Source: Brucella sp. 21LCYQ03 (GTDB taxonomy: Bacteria > Pseudomonadota > Alphaproteobacteria > Rhizobiales > Rhizobiaceae). Taken from it: a stretch of DNA of 64,000 nt. The stretch lies in NCBI RefSeq assembly GCF_023554105.1, contig NZ_JAMJWE010000004.1:124001-188000 (forward strand). The letters run 5' to 3'. The translations under genes and the position numbers were made by a program. The notes beneath the pieces were generated by a model that was not told where the DNA came from, made no database searches, and saw nothing but the letters and a program-made list of their open reading frames with translations. Shown one piece after another: positions 45,142-53,516 of the stretch (position 1 is its first letter; each line of letters starts with the position of its first letter).

Positions 45142-46230
45142 CTACACCGGACTACATACTCTCTCTTTGTAATAGCGAGAGTAGGGCAACTGCTCCCCGA
45201 TTGTTCCGTCTTCTTTAATCTGTTTTACTGTTATGGATTTAGTTGTTTCGTTATAGCAGGGAGTCCGATTTTTGGTCGGATGAAAGATTTCCCTTTTTGA
45301 AAAATCTATAATTAGGGATTCTTTATTGAAAAGGGCTCCCGCAAGTATCATGTCAATTCCAGTTTCTTGATAGTTTTTAAAATGAATATATCGATGTTCA
45401 TGACCTGCAGTAAGAAGAATAATTATATCATTATTATCTCTCAATAATTGAATAACTTCATCTTTTCCTTTGTCTCCTAAAAAATGATCGTCTGCATCAT
45501 GCCATCCAAGGATAACAAGTCGCTTGTCTTTTCTTGCTTTTGCTAATTCCTGTTTGAGAAAAGGGACTGCGCTTGTCCACTGCGTATTAAAAACTGCTCC
45601 GGGAGCCCCTAAGTGCACTTCGTAGGATGGATAGAAATTCATTTGTATAAAACGCAGGTCATTTTTCCAATCGAAGGCATACGCATTGGATGCGGCCCAG
45701 CCTGCGCGATTACTGCCAATTGCACTATGGCTGTAATAGCCTCTGGGGTTGTGTCTTGCAAAAGTGAATGCAACGTCACCTCTGAGCATATTTGACATTG
45801 CCCAGGCGCACTGGTCAGAACTCGTATATCCGTCGTCAAAGAAATTTCCATGACAATCGCCCACATTGTTAAATATGTCGTGATTGCCTAAGCCGTAATA
45901 TGTAGGAATATCATAGTTATCGCGAATTAGCTTTGCGACAGAATTTCTCTGCGGCTCCCATCCAAACTCTGTCATGTCGCCATTTATCATTACGAATTCT
46001 GGTTTATATTTGCGCATATTTGCGTAACCAGCTTGTGCTAATGGTTTCCATATGCTGACAGAGCTGTTGGCGTTCGGGTCATAATTGTTTGGCATATTGA
46101 GAATTCTATATGGCTGCGGGTCCGCAGCAATCGCAAAAGTAAAATCACTTTCTTGAGCATATGATGGTATCATGAAGCTCGTTGAAGAGTATAAGTATAT
46201 AAAAACAAAGAATCTAAATATAAAAAACAT
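45142..46230 (-). CDS. Secreted metallophosphoesterase, AT-rich and probably acquired
   Basis: 362 residues from ATG 46230. A signal peptide of about 25 residues (FFIFRFFVFIYLY, then SYAQ) exports it. The calcineurin-type phosphoesterase fold has spaced metal motifs: AADPQPY (DxH position substituted), INGDMTEFG, YGLGNHDIFN, LGWHDADDHF and TAGHEHRYIH. Base and codon use are markedly AT-rich (AAT, ATA, TTA common), unlike every neighbour, which suggests horizontal transfer. Its leader contains a hairpin over the ribosome-binding site (listed separately). Substrate unknown; similar secreted enzymes act on nucleotides or phosphodiesters. Confidence 0.8.
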   Translation of the reverse strand: MFFIFRFFVFIYLYSSTSFMIPSYAQESDFTFAIAADPQPYRILNMPNNYDPNANSSVSIWKPLAQAGYANMRKYKPEFVMINGDMTEFGWEPQRNSVAKLIRDNYDIPTYYGLGNHDIFNNVGDCHGNFFDDGYTSSDQCAWAMSNMLRGDVAFTFARHNPRGYYSHSAIGSNRAGWAASNAYAFDWKNDLRFIQMNFYPSYEVHLGAPGAVFNTQWTSAVPFLKQELAKARKDKRLVILGWHDADDHFLGDKGKDEVIQLLRDNNDIIILLTAGHEHRYIHFKNYQETGIDMILAGALFNKESLIIDFSKREIFHPTKNRTPCYNETTKSITVKQIKEDGTIGEQLPYSRYYKERVCSPV

Positions 46231-46235
46231 AATGG

Positions 46236-46260
46236 CTCCTTAATTTCATAAGGAGGTCAT
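46236..46260 (-). promoter_or_regulatory. SD-sequestering hairpin and four-codon leader ORF before the phosphoesterase
   Basis: On the minus strand the strong Shine-Dalgarno AAGGAG (46241-46236), five bases from the AUG, lies in the 3' arm of a stem. UAAGGAG pairs perfectly with CUCCUUA (46255-46249) across a UGAAAU loop. The anti-SD arm overlaps a tiny reading frame AUG ACC UCC UUA UGA (46260-46246). The layout would hide the ribosome site unless the stem melts or is opened. Confidence 0.55.
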
Positions 46261-46301
46261 TATGTTGCATTGTTGGTTTTATAGTACTGTAAACTATATC
46301 A

Positions 46302-47063
46302 CTATTTAGTAGATTTCCGGCTGAGGAATGTCATCACCGCTTCGCGCGCTTCTTTTGAAGTAAGCCGTTCAGCAAAGTGTTTTGCTTCGCGGTGAATGCG
46401 GTCAGCGATAGGTTCAGCAGGCATCCGCATCAGGCTGCGGGCGATCTGCATGGCTTGCGGCGGCTTAGACGCGATTTCATCAGCGGCTTGTATTACCTGT
46501 GTTTCTAAATCACTCGTCTCTACAATCTTGTAGACAATGCCAGCCTCAAGCGCCGCCTGTGCATCGAAGCCATGGCCGAGGGCCAAAAGTGCAAATGCCT
46601 TCTGGTGTCCCATCAATGGTGGGGCAAGCAGGCTGGAGGCTGCTTCCGGCACGAGGCCGAGGTCAACAAACGGCGTGCGGAATAGCGCGTGACTGGTCGC
46701 AAATGTCAGATCGCAATGGAAGTGTATCGTCGTACCGATACCGATAGCCAAGCCATCGACGCCAGAGACAATCGGCTTCTTCGCACTCGATAGAGCGGTG
46801 AGGAAGTCGAGGATTTCTTGTCCAAGGCTTCCGCCTGATGCAGCAGCCATGAAATCCTGCATGTCGTTGCCGGATGAGAACGCTCCCGGCACGCCGAGGA
46901 ATACATGGACGCGTACCGCGTCATTGGCATCGCCATCGACAAGCGCCTTAGCCATGGTGGCATACATGGCGCGGGTGATAGCGTTTTTCTTGTCAGCCCG
47001 GTTCAGCCGGATAATCTGCACCGCATCTTTGCGTTCGATCAGAACATGTTCGCTCATATTCAT
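46302..47063 (-). CDS. Enoyl-CoA hydratase/isomerase family protein
   Basis: 253 residues. Crotonase fold with the oxyanion-hole peptides GAFSSGNDMQDF and VDGLAIGIGTTIHFHCD, and PFVDLGLVPEAASS. The glutamates of classical enoyl-CoA hydratase are only partly kept (one in the LVPEAASS region), so isomerase activity is equally possible. Start at ATG 47063 overlaps the acyl-CoA dehydrogenase stop by four bases (ATGA); ATG 47057 is an in-frame alternative. It works with the preceding dehydrogenase in fatty or branched-chain acyl-CoA breakdown. Confidence 0.85.
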   Translation of the reverse strand: MNMSEHVLIERKDAVQIIRLNRADKKNAITRAMYATMAKALVDGDANDAVRVHVFLGVPGAFSSGNDMQDFMAAASGGSLGQEILDFLTALSSAKKPIVSGVDGLAIGIGTTIHFHCDLTFATSHALFRTPFVDLGLVPEAASSLLAPPLMGHQKAFALLALGHGFDAQAALEAGIVYKIVETSDLETQVIQAADEIASKPPQAMQIARSLMRMPAEPIADRIHREAKHFAERLTSKEAREAVMTFLSRKSTK

Positions 47064-48838
47064 CCCTCCAATGCGGATTTAGCGGCTGCAAGGCTGGATG
47101 CGCCAGTGATGACGGTGTCTTTGAGGGAAGAGACTTCCGCCAGCATGTTTTCAGCAAAGAAGCGGCAGAGAGCGGCGCGGCCAGTATCATCGCTGGTCAA
47201 TGCTGCCCGCGCCAGATATGCGCCGCCAGCAGTCAATGACAGTAGCCGTTGATAAGGTGTGGCACCAGCTAGTGCTTCCTCAGTGCGGCCTTCGGCTGTG
47301 GCCTTTTGCAGCCATTCGGTTACTTCACGAGCGTCGCTGATGGCAGTGGAGAGGCGTGCGCCGGTTTCGCCCAGTTCAGGACGGTTCGAGGCCGTGGCCT
47401 TCTCAGCCTCGTCCTGCAATTCAGCAAAGAAGCCTTTGATATGCTCACCATTGCCGAGCGGCAATTTGCGCAGCACAAGGTCGATGGCCTGAATGCCGTT
47501 TGTGCCTTCATAGATCGGCGTAATCCGAGCATCGCGCAGCAATTGCGCGGCGCCTGTTTCCTCAATGAAGCCCATACCGCCATGAATTTGTACGCCAAGT
47601 GAGGCAACATCCACGCCAACATCTGTGGCAAAGCTTTTCGCAAGCGGTGTGAGCAACCCTGCGCGATCCGACCAGAATTGTGCATCTGCGCCTTCCGTTG
47701 CATGGCTCATATCAATCGCATGGGCGCAGGAATAGGTAATCGCACGGGCGACCTGTGTGAGCGCTTTCATGGTGAGCAGCATACGCTGCACATCTGGATG
47801 CTCGATGATCGGGCTCATGCCCGCCTTGGGATCGGCACCAAGAGCGCGGCCCTGCTTGCGTTCTTTTGCGTAGTTCAAAGCCTGCTGATAGGCGGCTTCC
47901 GCAACACCTACGCCCTGAATGCCAACCAACAGGCGGGCATTATTCATCATAGTGAACATGCAGGCGAGGCCGCGATTTTCTTCGCCGATCAGGTAACCAA
48001 CAGCGCCTGTTTCCTCGCCTTTCACAAAGCCATCGCCATAAATCATGGTGCAGGTGGGGGAGGCGTGAATGCCCAACTTATGCTCAAGGCCAGAGCAAAA
48101 AAGATCATTGCGACGGCCGAGCGAACCATCGGCATTGACAAGAAATTTCGGCACGAGGAAGAGCGATATGCCTTTGGTTCCGGCAGGCGCATCAGGCAGG
48201 CGTGCCAGCACCAGATGAATGATGTTTTCGGTCAGGTCGTGTTCGCCATAGGTGATGAAAATCTTTTGGCCAAAGATGCGATAGGAGCCATCATCGTTGC
48301 GCTCGGCGCGGGTGCGCAATGCGCCGACATCAGAACCCGCCTGCGGTTCGGTCAGGTTCATGGTGCCCATCCATTCGCCGGAGATGAGCTTTTCAAGATA
48401 GATGTCTTTGAGTTCTTTTGAAGCGTGTTTTTCCAGTGCTTCGACAGCGCCCATGGTGAGCGTAGGCGCAATGGCAAAAGCCAGCGTGCCGGAATTCCAC
48501 ATTTCACTGACGGCCACCGACATCATGGTTGGCAAACCCTGACCACCATATTCAGGTGAGCCGGTCAGTGAGTTCCAGCCGCCGGAAATCCAGTCGGCAT
48601 AAAGTTCTTTCCAGCCGGGTGCAGTGGTAACAACGCCGTCTTTGACACTCGCGCCGTGTTTGTCGCCGGGAATGCGAAGCGGTTCTACGCGCTCAGCGGC
48701 AAACTTGCCTGCTTCCTCGAGAATGGCTTCTGCCAGATCAGCGGAGACGTCAGGAAACTGATTGTCGGCGATTGCCTTTTCAAGGCCTGCGACTTTCATC
48801 AGCGTGTGCGAAATTTCAGAAACTGGCGCGCGATACAT
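47060..48838 (-). CDS. Acyl-CoA dehydrogenase, long form
   Basis: 592 residues, with a C-terminal domain longer than the usual 380-residue enzymes, as in FadE-related or dimethylsulfoniopropionyl-CoA dehydrogenase-like proteins. Conserved flavin and substrate motifs are MNLTEPQAGSDVGALRT, KIFITYGEHD, QIHGGMGFIEE and YEGTNGIQAIDL (catalytic-base region). AGGAGGAAAG precedes the ATG. First gene of an operon with the enoyl-CoA hydratase. A LiuR-like site lies 101 bases upstream. Confidence 0.92.
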   Translation of the reverse strand: MYRAPVSEISHTLMKVAGLEKAIADNQFPDVSADLAEAILEEAGKFAAERVEPLRIPGDKHGASVKDGVVTTAPGWKELYADWISGGWNSLTGSPEYGGQGLPTMMSVAVSEMWNSGTLAFAIAPTLTMGAVEALEKHASKELKDIYLEKLISGEWMGTMNLTEPQAGSDVGALRTRAERNDDGSYRIFGQKIFITYGEHDLTENIIHLVLARLPDAPAGTKGISLFLVPKFLVNADGSLGRRNDLFCSGLEHKLGIHASPTCTMIYGDGFVKGEETGAVGYLIGEENRGLACMFTMMNNARLLVGIQGVGVAEAAYQQALNYAKERKQGRALGADPKAGMSPIIEHPDVQRMLLTMKALTQVARAITYSCAHAIDMSHATEGADAQFWSDRAGLLTPLAKSFATDVGVDVASLGVQIHGGMGFIEETGAAQLLRDARITPIYEGTNGIQAIDLVLRKLPLGNGEHIKGFFAELQDEAEKATASNRPELGETGARLSTAISDAREVTEWLQKATAEGRTEEALAGATPYQRLLSLTAGGAYLARAALTSDDTGRAALCRFFAENMLAEVSSLKDTVITGASSLAAAKSALEG

Positions 48839-48938
48839 CTTTCCTCCTAAACCTTTTCCTCAAAAGGCTTCGCATTGCCGCTGATTGGCAGGCATGCATT
48901 CAGCCTTATGGCTGGCGTGTCTAAGTGCTAGCGGCTTA

Positions 48939-48953
48939 TTACGTAAACGTCAA
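48939..48953 (-). promoter_or_regulatory. LiuR-like operator upstream of the acyl-CoA dehydrogenase
   Basis: The 15-mer TTGACGTTTACGTAA (minus strand) is nearly palindromic around ACGT-TT-ACGT. It fits the consensus reported for the MerR-family regulator LiuR of branched-chain amino acid degradation in proteobacteria. It is the only such site noted here, 101 bases from the start codon. Confidence 0.55.
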
Positions 48954-49076
48954 TATTTCTTGGAGCAAGTTGCATTCATTATAGTTGGGTCGAAAGAACG
49001 ATGGTAAACAACTGAAGGAGCAATCACGTTGCGGGAAAAGAGGTGCTGCTTTCTTAGACGTTTTCATGCCCCATAA

Positions 49077-49105
49077 AAGCAAAAAGGCCGGGCATGGACC
49101 CGACC
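49077..49105 (-). terminator. Probable terminator of the cold-shock transcript
   Basis: GGTCGGG and CCCGGCC (minus strand; plus 49105-49086) pair over 7 bp with one U-G, followed on the minus strand by TTTTTGCTTTT. It lies about 110 bases past the csp stop, so the mRNA would have a long 3' end. Confidence 0.6.
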
Positions 49106-49215
49106 TTCATAAGTCTCAACAATCAGTGCCAGTACATCCGTGGTCAAAGATTGGAGACAAATTTCTTTGCGCAATCACGCAAGCAAAGCTTCAAAACGCT
49201 TTGCTTGAATAATTA

Positions 49216-49425
49216 TTAGAGTGCGCGCAGGTTTTCTGCTGCATTCTTGCCCGAACGACGGTCTGCAACAACTTCAAAGCTGACCTTCTGGCCTTCATTG
49301 AGGGTGCTGAGGCCCGAACGTTCAACAGCCGAGATGTGAACGAACACGTCTACGCCGCCGTCATCAGGCTGAATGAAGCCGAAGCCCTTGGTTGTGTTGA
49401 AGAATTTTACTGTTCCGTTTGCCAT
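49216..49425 (-). CDS. CspA-family cold-shock protein
   Basis: 69 residues, OB-fold. RNP1 [10 protein letters not shown] and RNP2 [10 protein letters not shown] are intact. It begins [14 protein letters not shown], typical of alphaproteobacterial CspA-like RNA chaperones. Csp genes often use long structured 5' leaders for cold response; the 374-base gap upstream could hold one, but no specific cold box was recognised. Divergent from the diguanylate cyclase gene. Confidence 0.95.
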   Translation of the reverse strand: MANGTVKFFNTTKGFGFIQPDDGGVDVFVHISAVERSGLSTLNEGQKVSFEVVADRRSGKNAAENLRAL

Positions 49426-49799
49426 GTTGAATTCCTTTCAAATCGCACGGTTGAAATATAATGGGCCAAAACCCATCGCCGAATTTTACGAGTTTGAAAG
49501 AAGTACCGGGTGGCGAAAAGCACGCCGCAACATTCGAAAACAAAATCGATGGAACCTATATATGCGGCAAATCGTACTTTTACAAGGCGCTTTTCTGAAA
49601 TTGAGAAAAATACTACGATAAGTACAAATTATAGGGATCCAATGAATACTGATTAACGTAATACAACGGTAGTTTTTTAAACGTGTCTTATGTCTAAATG
49701 CTGCATGGATGATGTTTTTCCTGTAAAGAATAGCCTCGTTCTTAATGAAATTTTCTTCGCATGCTTTTAAACGGTGGGTATGTTGAAAGGTGCTGATAT
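49426..49799. other. Intergenic region between cspA-like gene and diguanylate cyclase
   Basis: 374 AT-rich bases holding divergent promoters. One open frame (49373-49621, plus) overlaps csp and has no family features, so it is not called. No RNA gene was recognised. Confidence 0.5.
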
Positions 49800-50945
49800 A
49801 TGACGCTCGTTCCGTATTTCCTCACTGTTAATCTCACGGTGTCGTGCGTTTTCATTCTGACATTCGCTTTTGTGGCTATGCAGGAGCGCAATTATGCTGC
49901 CCCGCGCTGGTTTACACTAGCGGCGATCGCAGCGGCACTTGTCTCGATATTCGGCTACTGGATTCCAGTTGCGATAGACACCAGGCTGCTTGTTCTTATT
50001 TCATTTGCGCTTTCAATGATCGCGTTTCTGGCAGCCATTATCGGGCTGCAAAGTATTTACCGCCAGAAAATTGACTGGAAACTCATAAGTGGCTTTTTCG
50101 TCGCCGCTATGCTTTGCAATTTGCTGATTTCAGAACTGCCACGCACGTCGTTTCTGCATCGCTTTCTGTATCAGGTACCACTTTGTATCGCGCAGCTTTT
50201 AATGATCCGCGTCATTTATCGTTCCGGAATGCCACGCCTCGTTGATAGGCTGATGATGGCACTCGCTGTTGTCGCCTGTCTTCATTATTTCTCGAAAGCT
50301 TTTCTAATCTCTGGTCCGGGTTCAGATATCAGACCTGACGATCCAGCCAATACGCTGCACGTGATTGTATCGCTATCGATTGGTGTGTTTGTGCATGTCG
50401 TGCGTGGTCTGTTGCTGCTTTTAACCACGGTTTCGCACATGGTGGGTGAGGCCAGCGAGCAATCAGAGGTAGACGAGCTTTCACAAATTTATAATCGCCG
50501 TGGCTTTGACCGGCATGTTTCGCGCGTGCTGGCCCGCAAAGGCGCACGAATTCGCTATTCGGTGATTATGAGCGATCTGGATTTCTTTAAACGCGTTAAT
50601 GACACCTATGGTCATGATGGCGGTGACCGCGTGATCGCGGCTTTTGGCAAGTTGCTTAGAACTCAGCTCCCGAAGTCAGCCGTGGCTGCGCGAATGGGCG
50701 GTGAAGAGTTTGTTGTATTTATACCAGACGCTGATATGGCGGCGGCTGAAAGTCTGGCGCAAAGCCTGCGCGAATCTCTGAGCAAACTACGTTTTGCTGA
50801 AAAAGCACCCGATTGGGGTCCGACTGCGAGTTTTGGCGTCGCTGAACAGGTTGACGAGGAAAGTCTCTATGAGACGATGCGCCGTGCGGACTCGGCGCTC
50901 TATGATGCGAAGAATGCCGGTAGGAACCGGGTTCATATAGCGTGA
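49800..50945 (+). CDS. Membrane-bound diguanylate cyclase (GGDEF), no product-inhibition site
   Basis: 381 residues. About six to eight membrane helices fill residues 1-215, followed by a GGDEF domain with the active site RMGGEEF near 300-304 and the substrate region DLDFFKRVNDTYGHDGGD. The I-site RxxD normally five residues before GGEEF is replaced (PKSAVAARMGGEEF), so c-di-GMP feedback inhibition is unlikely. No EAL domain. The membrane part looks like a 7TM- or MHYT-free sensor of unknown signal. It ends two bases before the convergent purD. Confidence 0.88.
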   Translation: MTLVPYFLTVNLTVSCVFILTFAFVAMQERNYAAPRWFTLAAIAAALVSIFGYWIPVAIDTRLLVLISFALSMIAFLAAIIGLQSIYRQKIDWKLISGFFVAAMLCNLLISELPRTSFLHRFLYQVPLCIAQLLMIRVIYRSGMPRLVDRLMMALAVVACLHYFSKAFLISGPGSDIRPDDPANTLHVIVSLSIGVFVHVVRGLLLLLTTVSHMVGEASEQSEVDELSQIYNRRGFDRHVSRVLARKGARIRYSVIMSDLDFFKRVNDTYGHDGGDRVIAAFGKLLRTQLPKSAVAARMGGEEFVVFIPDADMAAAESLAQSLRESLSKLRFAEKAPDWGPTASFGVAEQVDEESLYETMRRADSALYDAKNAGRNRVHIA

Positions 50946-50946
50946 A

Positions 50947-52230
50947 TTATTCGCCTGAACGCTCACGCTCAACGGCACGCCAGCCGATGTCGGAGCGATA
51001 AAAACCTTCTGGCCAGTTGACCTGTTTTACAGCATCATAGGCTTTGTCCTGAGCTTCTGCCACGGTTTCTGCAATCGCTGTCACGTTAAGGACGCGGCCA
51101 CCATTGGCGATCAGGTTGCCGTCTTTTTCCGCTGTGCCAGCGTGGAAGACTTTCAAACTGTCAATGCCGTCGAGCTTTTCAAGGCCGCGAATAACGCTGC
51201 CCTTTTTCACGTTGGCCGGATAGCCTTCCGCAGCCATAACAACGGTCAGAGCTGGCTGGTCTTTCCATTCGAGCTTAACTTCATCAAGCTTGCCATCAAC
51301 GGCTGCATTGATGAGGTCGAGCAGATCAGTTTCGAGGCGCATCATCAGCACCTGACATTCAGGGTCGCCAAAACGGGTGTTGTATTCAATGAGCTTCGGG
51401 CCGTCCTTGCCGATCATCAGGCCGAGGAACAGCACGCCTGAGAACGGAGCGCCGATTTCGGCCATACCGCGCATAGTTGGCTCGATCAGTTCGCGCATGG
51501 TGCGCTCAACGATTTCAGGTGTCATCACAGGGGCAGGGGCATAAGCACCCATGCCGCCAGTGTTCGGTCCAGTGTCGCCATCGCCGACACGCTTATGGTC
51601 TTGTGCTGAGCCGAGCGACAGGGCAGTCTTGCCATCGCAAATGCAGAAGAAGCTTGCTTCTTCGCCTTCAAGAAACTCTTCAACGACGACTTCTGCACCA
51701 GCTGAACCAAATGCGCCTTCAAAGCACATATCGACGGCATCAAGCGCTTCATCGAGCGTCATTGCAACAACAACACCTTTGCCAGCGGCAAGTCCGTCGG
51801 CTTTGACGACGATTGGCGCACCCATTTCGCGGATATAGGCTTTTGCCTTTGGAGCATTGTTGAAGCGGCCATAAGCGCCGGTCGGAATATCGAAGCGAGC
51901 GCAGAGATCTTTGGTGAAGCCCTTGGAGCCTTCAAGCTGGGCGGCGAGCTTAGAAGGGCCGAAGACGCGAATATTCGCAGCCTGCAAATCATCTGCAAGG
52001 CCAGCGACGAGTGGTGCTTCCGGGCCAACGACAACCAGATCAATCGCATTCTGCTTGGCAAAAGCTATGACAGCCGCGTGATCGGTTACATCGAGCGCTA
52101 CCAGTTCTGCATATTCAGCAATGCCGGGATTGCCGGGCGCGCAGTAGAGCTTTGTTAGCTTTTCGGATGCGGCAAGCTTCCATGCCAATGCGTGTTCGCG
52201 TCCACCCGAACCGATCAACAGAACTTTCAT
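50947..52230 (-). CDS. purD: Phosphoribosylamine-glycine ligase
   Basis: 427 residues, ATP-grasp enzyme of purine synthesis step 2. It begins [20 protein letters not shown] and includes [28 protein letters not shown] and [12 protein letters not shown], all signature blocks. It forms 5-phosphoribosylglycinamide from phosphoribosylamine, glycine and ATP. The gene stands alone between a diguanylate cyclase (convergent, overlap avoided by one base) and ubiA (divergent). Confidence 0.98.
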   Translation of the reverse strand: MKVLLIGSGGREHALAWKLAASEKLTKLYCAPGNPGIAEYAELVALDVTDHAAVIAFAKQNAIDLVVVGPEAPLVAGLADDLQAANIRVFGPSKLAAQLEGSKGFTKDLCARFDIPTGAYGRFNNAPKAKAYIREMGAPIVVKADGLAAGKGVVVAMTLDEALDAVDMCFEGAFGSAGAEVVVEEFLEGEEASFFCICDGKTALSLGSAQDHKRVGDGDTGPNTGGMGAYAPAPVMTPEIVERTMRELIEPTMRGMAEIGAPFSGVLFLGLMIGKDGPKLIEYNTRFGDPECQVLMMRLETDLLDLINAAVDGKLDEVKLEWKDQPALTVVMAAEGYPANVKKGSVIRGLEKLDGIDSLKVFHAGTAEKDGNLIANGGRVLNVTAIAETVAEAQDKAYDAVKQVNWPEGFYRSDIGWRAVERERSGE

Positions 52231-52370
52231 GCCTTGCTCCCTGCGCGTGAGATCAGTAAACGTTGTTTATACGGGTCTCTATTGCCCAACGCACGCGCGG
52301 GCAAGGGCAGTGCCGCGATTTTTGGATAAAAAGCGGTCGCACCGGCATAGTTTCAGGAAAGCAAGCAGTC

Positions 52371-53384
52371 ATGCAGCAGTCAAAGCCCGATATGGGCACC
52401 GGTTCGGATGTTCAGTCACGCGAAAGCCGCGGACGTGTTAAGGATGCGCCATCCGGCCATTGGGTCTATCGGGTGCTTCCGCCATCGCTGTGGCCCTATG
52501 CGCAGCTTGCACGCTGGGATCGTCCGATTGGCTGGCAGCTCCTGCTGTGGCCATGCTTGTGGTCGGCTGCTCTGGTAGCAGGTGCAGGTGCGCAACCGGG
52601 CGATGATGCATGGTCTGTCGTGCCTTCCATATGGCATCTCGTTTTGTTTTTTGTTGGCTCTGTCGCGATGCGCGGTGCTGGCTGCACTTATAATGATCTG
52701 GCAGATCAGGACATTGACGATAAAGTCGACCGCACACGCTCGCGCCCGCTGCCGTCAGGTCAGGTGACACGCAAGCAGGCAAAAGTATTCATTGTCTTGC
52801 AGGCTCTGGTTGGGCTGGCCGTTGTGCTGCAATTTAACTGGTTCACGATTGGCCTTGGCGTTGGATCGCTCGTGATCGTCGCGGCTTATCCTTTCATGAA
52901 GCGCATTACGAACCTGCCGCAGCTAGTGCTCGGTCTTGCCTTTTCATGGGGTGCGCTGATGGGCTGGGCGGCTGTCGAAGGCTCGCTCTCACTTTCGCCG
53001 GTATTGCTTTATATCGGCGCGATCCTCTGGACGATTGGCTATGACACGATCTACGCCCATCAGGACAAGGAAGACGATGCGCTGGTCGGCGTCGGATCGA
53101 CGGCGCGTCTGTTTGGCAAGCATACCAAGACGGCGCTGCTGGTGCTTTATGGCGGAGCAATTGGCTTTTTCGCTGCAGCCTTTGCGGTTGCACAGGTGCC
53201 GATGCCAGCGCTTGCCGGACTGCTCGCGGCTGGCGTTCATCTTTATCGCCAGATCATCGTGCTCGACATCGATAATCCTGATCAGTGCCTGCGTTTGTTC
53301 AAGTCGAACAACACGGTTGGTTGGCTGGTTTTCTTGGGCCTCGTATTGGGAAGCCTGTGGGTGGCTTTAAAACCGATGGTATAA
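52371..53384 (+). CDS. ubiA: 4-hydroxybenzoate polyprenyltransferase
   Basis: 337 residues from ATG 52371 (AGGA ahead); the frame is open upstream. Eight or nine membrane helices with the two Asp-rich motifs NDLADQDIDDKVDRTRSRPL and YDTIYAHQDKEDDALVGV. It joins the polyprenyl chain to 4-hydroxybenzoate in ubiquinone synthesis. It relates functionally to the polyprenyl synthase at 35061. A palindromic element and a strong terminator follow. Confidence 0.95.
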   Translation: MQQSKPDMGTGSDVQSRESRGRVKDAPSGHWVYRVLPPSLWPYAQLARWDRPIGWQLLLWPCLWSAALVAGAGAQPGDDAWSVVPSIWHLVLFFVGSVAMRGAGCTYNDLADQDIDDKVDRTRSRPLPSGQVTRKQAKVFIVLQALVGLAVVLQFNWFTIGLGVGSLVIVAAYPFMKRITNLPQLVLGLAFSWGALMGWAAVEGSLSLSPVLLYIGAILWTIGYDTIYAHQDKEDDALVGVGSTARLFGKHTKTALLVLYGGAIGFFAAAFAVAQVPMPALAGLLAAGVHLYRQIIVLDIDNPDQCLRLFKSNNTVGWLVFLGLVLGSLWVALKPMV

Positions 53385-53391
53385 AATGAGA

Positions 53392-53487
53392 GCGCATCCC
53401 GAAAAGTGTGAAGCGGTTTTCGGATCAAGATGCGCGTCAAAAAACATTTAGATCATCGATTTGATTGAAACAGATCGATGATCTAAA
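53392..53487 (+). repeat. Composite intergenic palindromic element (copy 6), after ubiA
   Basis: Part 1, GCGCATC 53392-53398 with GATGCGC 53429-53435, core CCGAAAAGTGTGAAGCGG. Part 2, TTTAGATCATCGAT 53447-53460 with ATCGATGATCTAAA 53474-53487, a perfect 14-bp inverted repeat. It shows that the element can carry a second, unrelated palindrome. Confidence 0.75.
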
Positions 53488-53489
53488 AA

Positions 53490-53513
53490 GCCGCTGATTT
53501 CAGCGGCCTTTTT
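53490..53513. terminator. Bidirectional terminator between ubiA and pdxH
   Basis: GCCGCTGA (53490-53497) pairs with TCAGCGGC (53500-53507), with T5 on one side and A-rich sequence giving T5 on the other strand. It can end both the plus ubiA and minus pdxH transcripts. Confidence 0.88.
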
Positions 53514-53516
53514 AAT

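Larger units (their letters stand above)
48839..49215. other. Intergenic region between acyl-CoA dehydrogenase and cold-shock gene
   Basis: 377 bases. It contains the promoter and LiuR-like operator for the minus-strand dehydrogenase (48939-48953) and a terminator-like stem for the cold-shock transcript (49077-49105). Nothing protein-coding was seen. Confidence 0.6.

Noticed and set aside
46262-46309. 15-codon plus-strand ORF with a perfect AAGGAGG site (46250-46256)
   Set aside because: The AAGGAGG is the complement of the minus-strand anti-SD arm and better explained by the leader hairpin. The frame overlaps the enoyl-CoA hydratase end and has no conserved features.
49373-49621. 82-residue open frame overlapping the cold-shock gene on the opposite strand
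   Set aside because: It lacks a ribosome site and family features, and most of it lies in the csp leader. Likely chance in AT-rich DNA.
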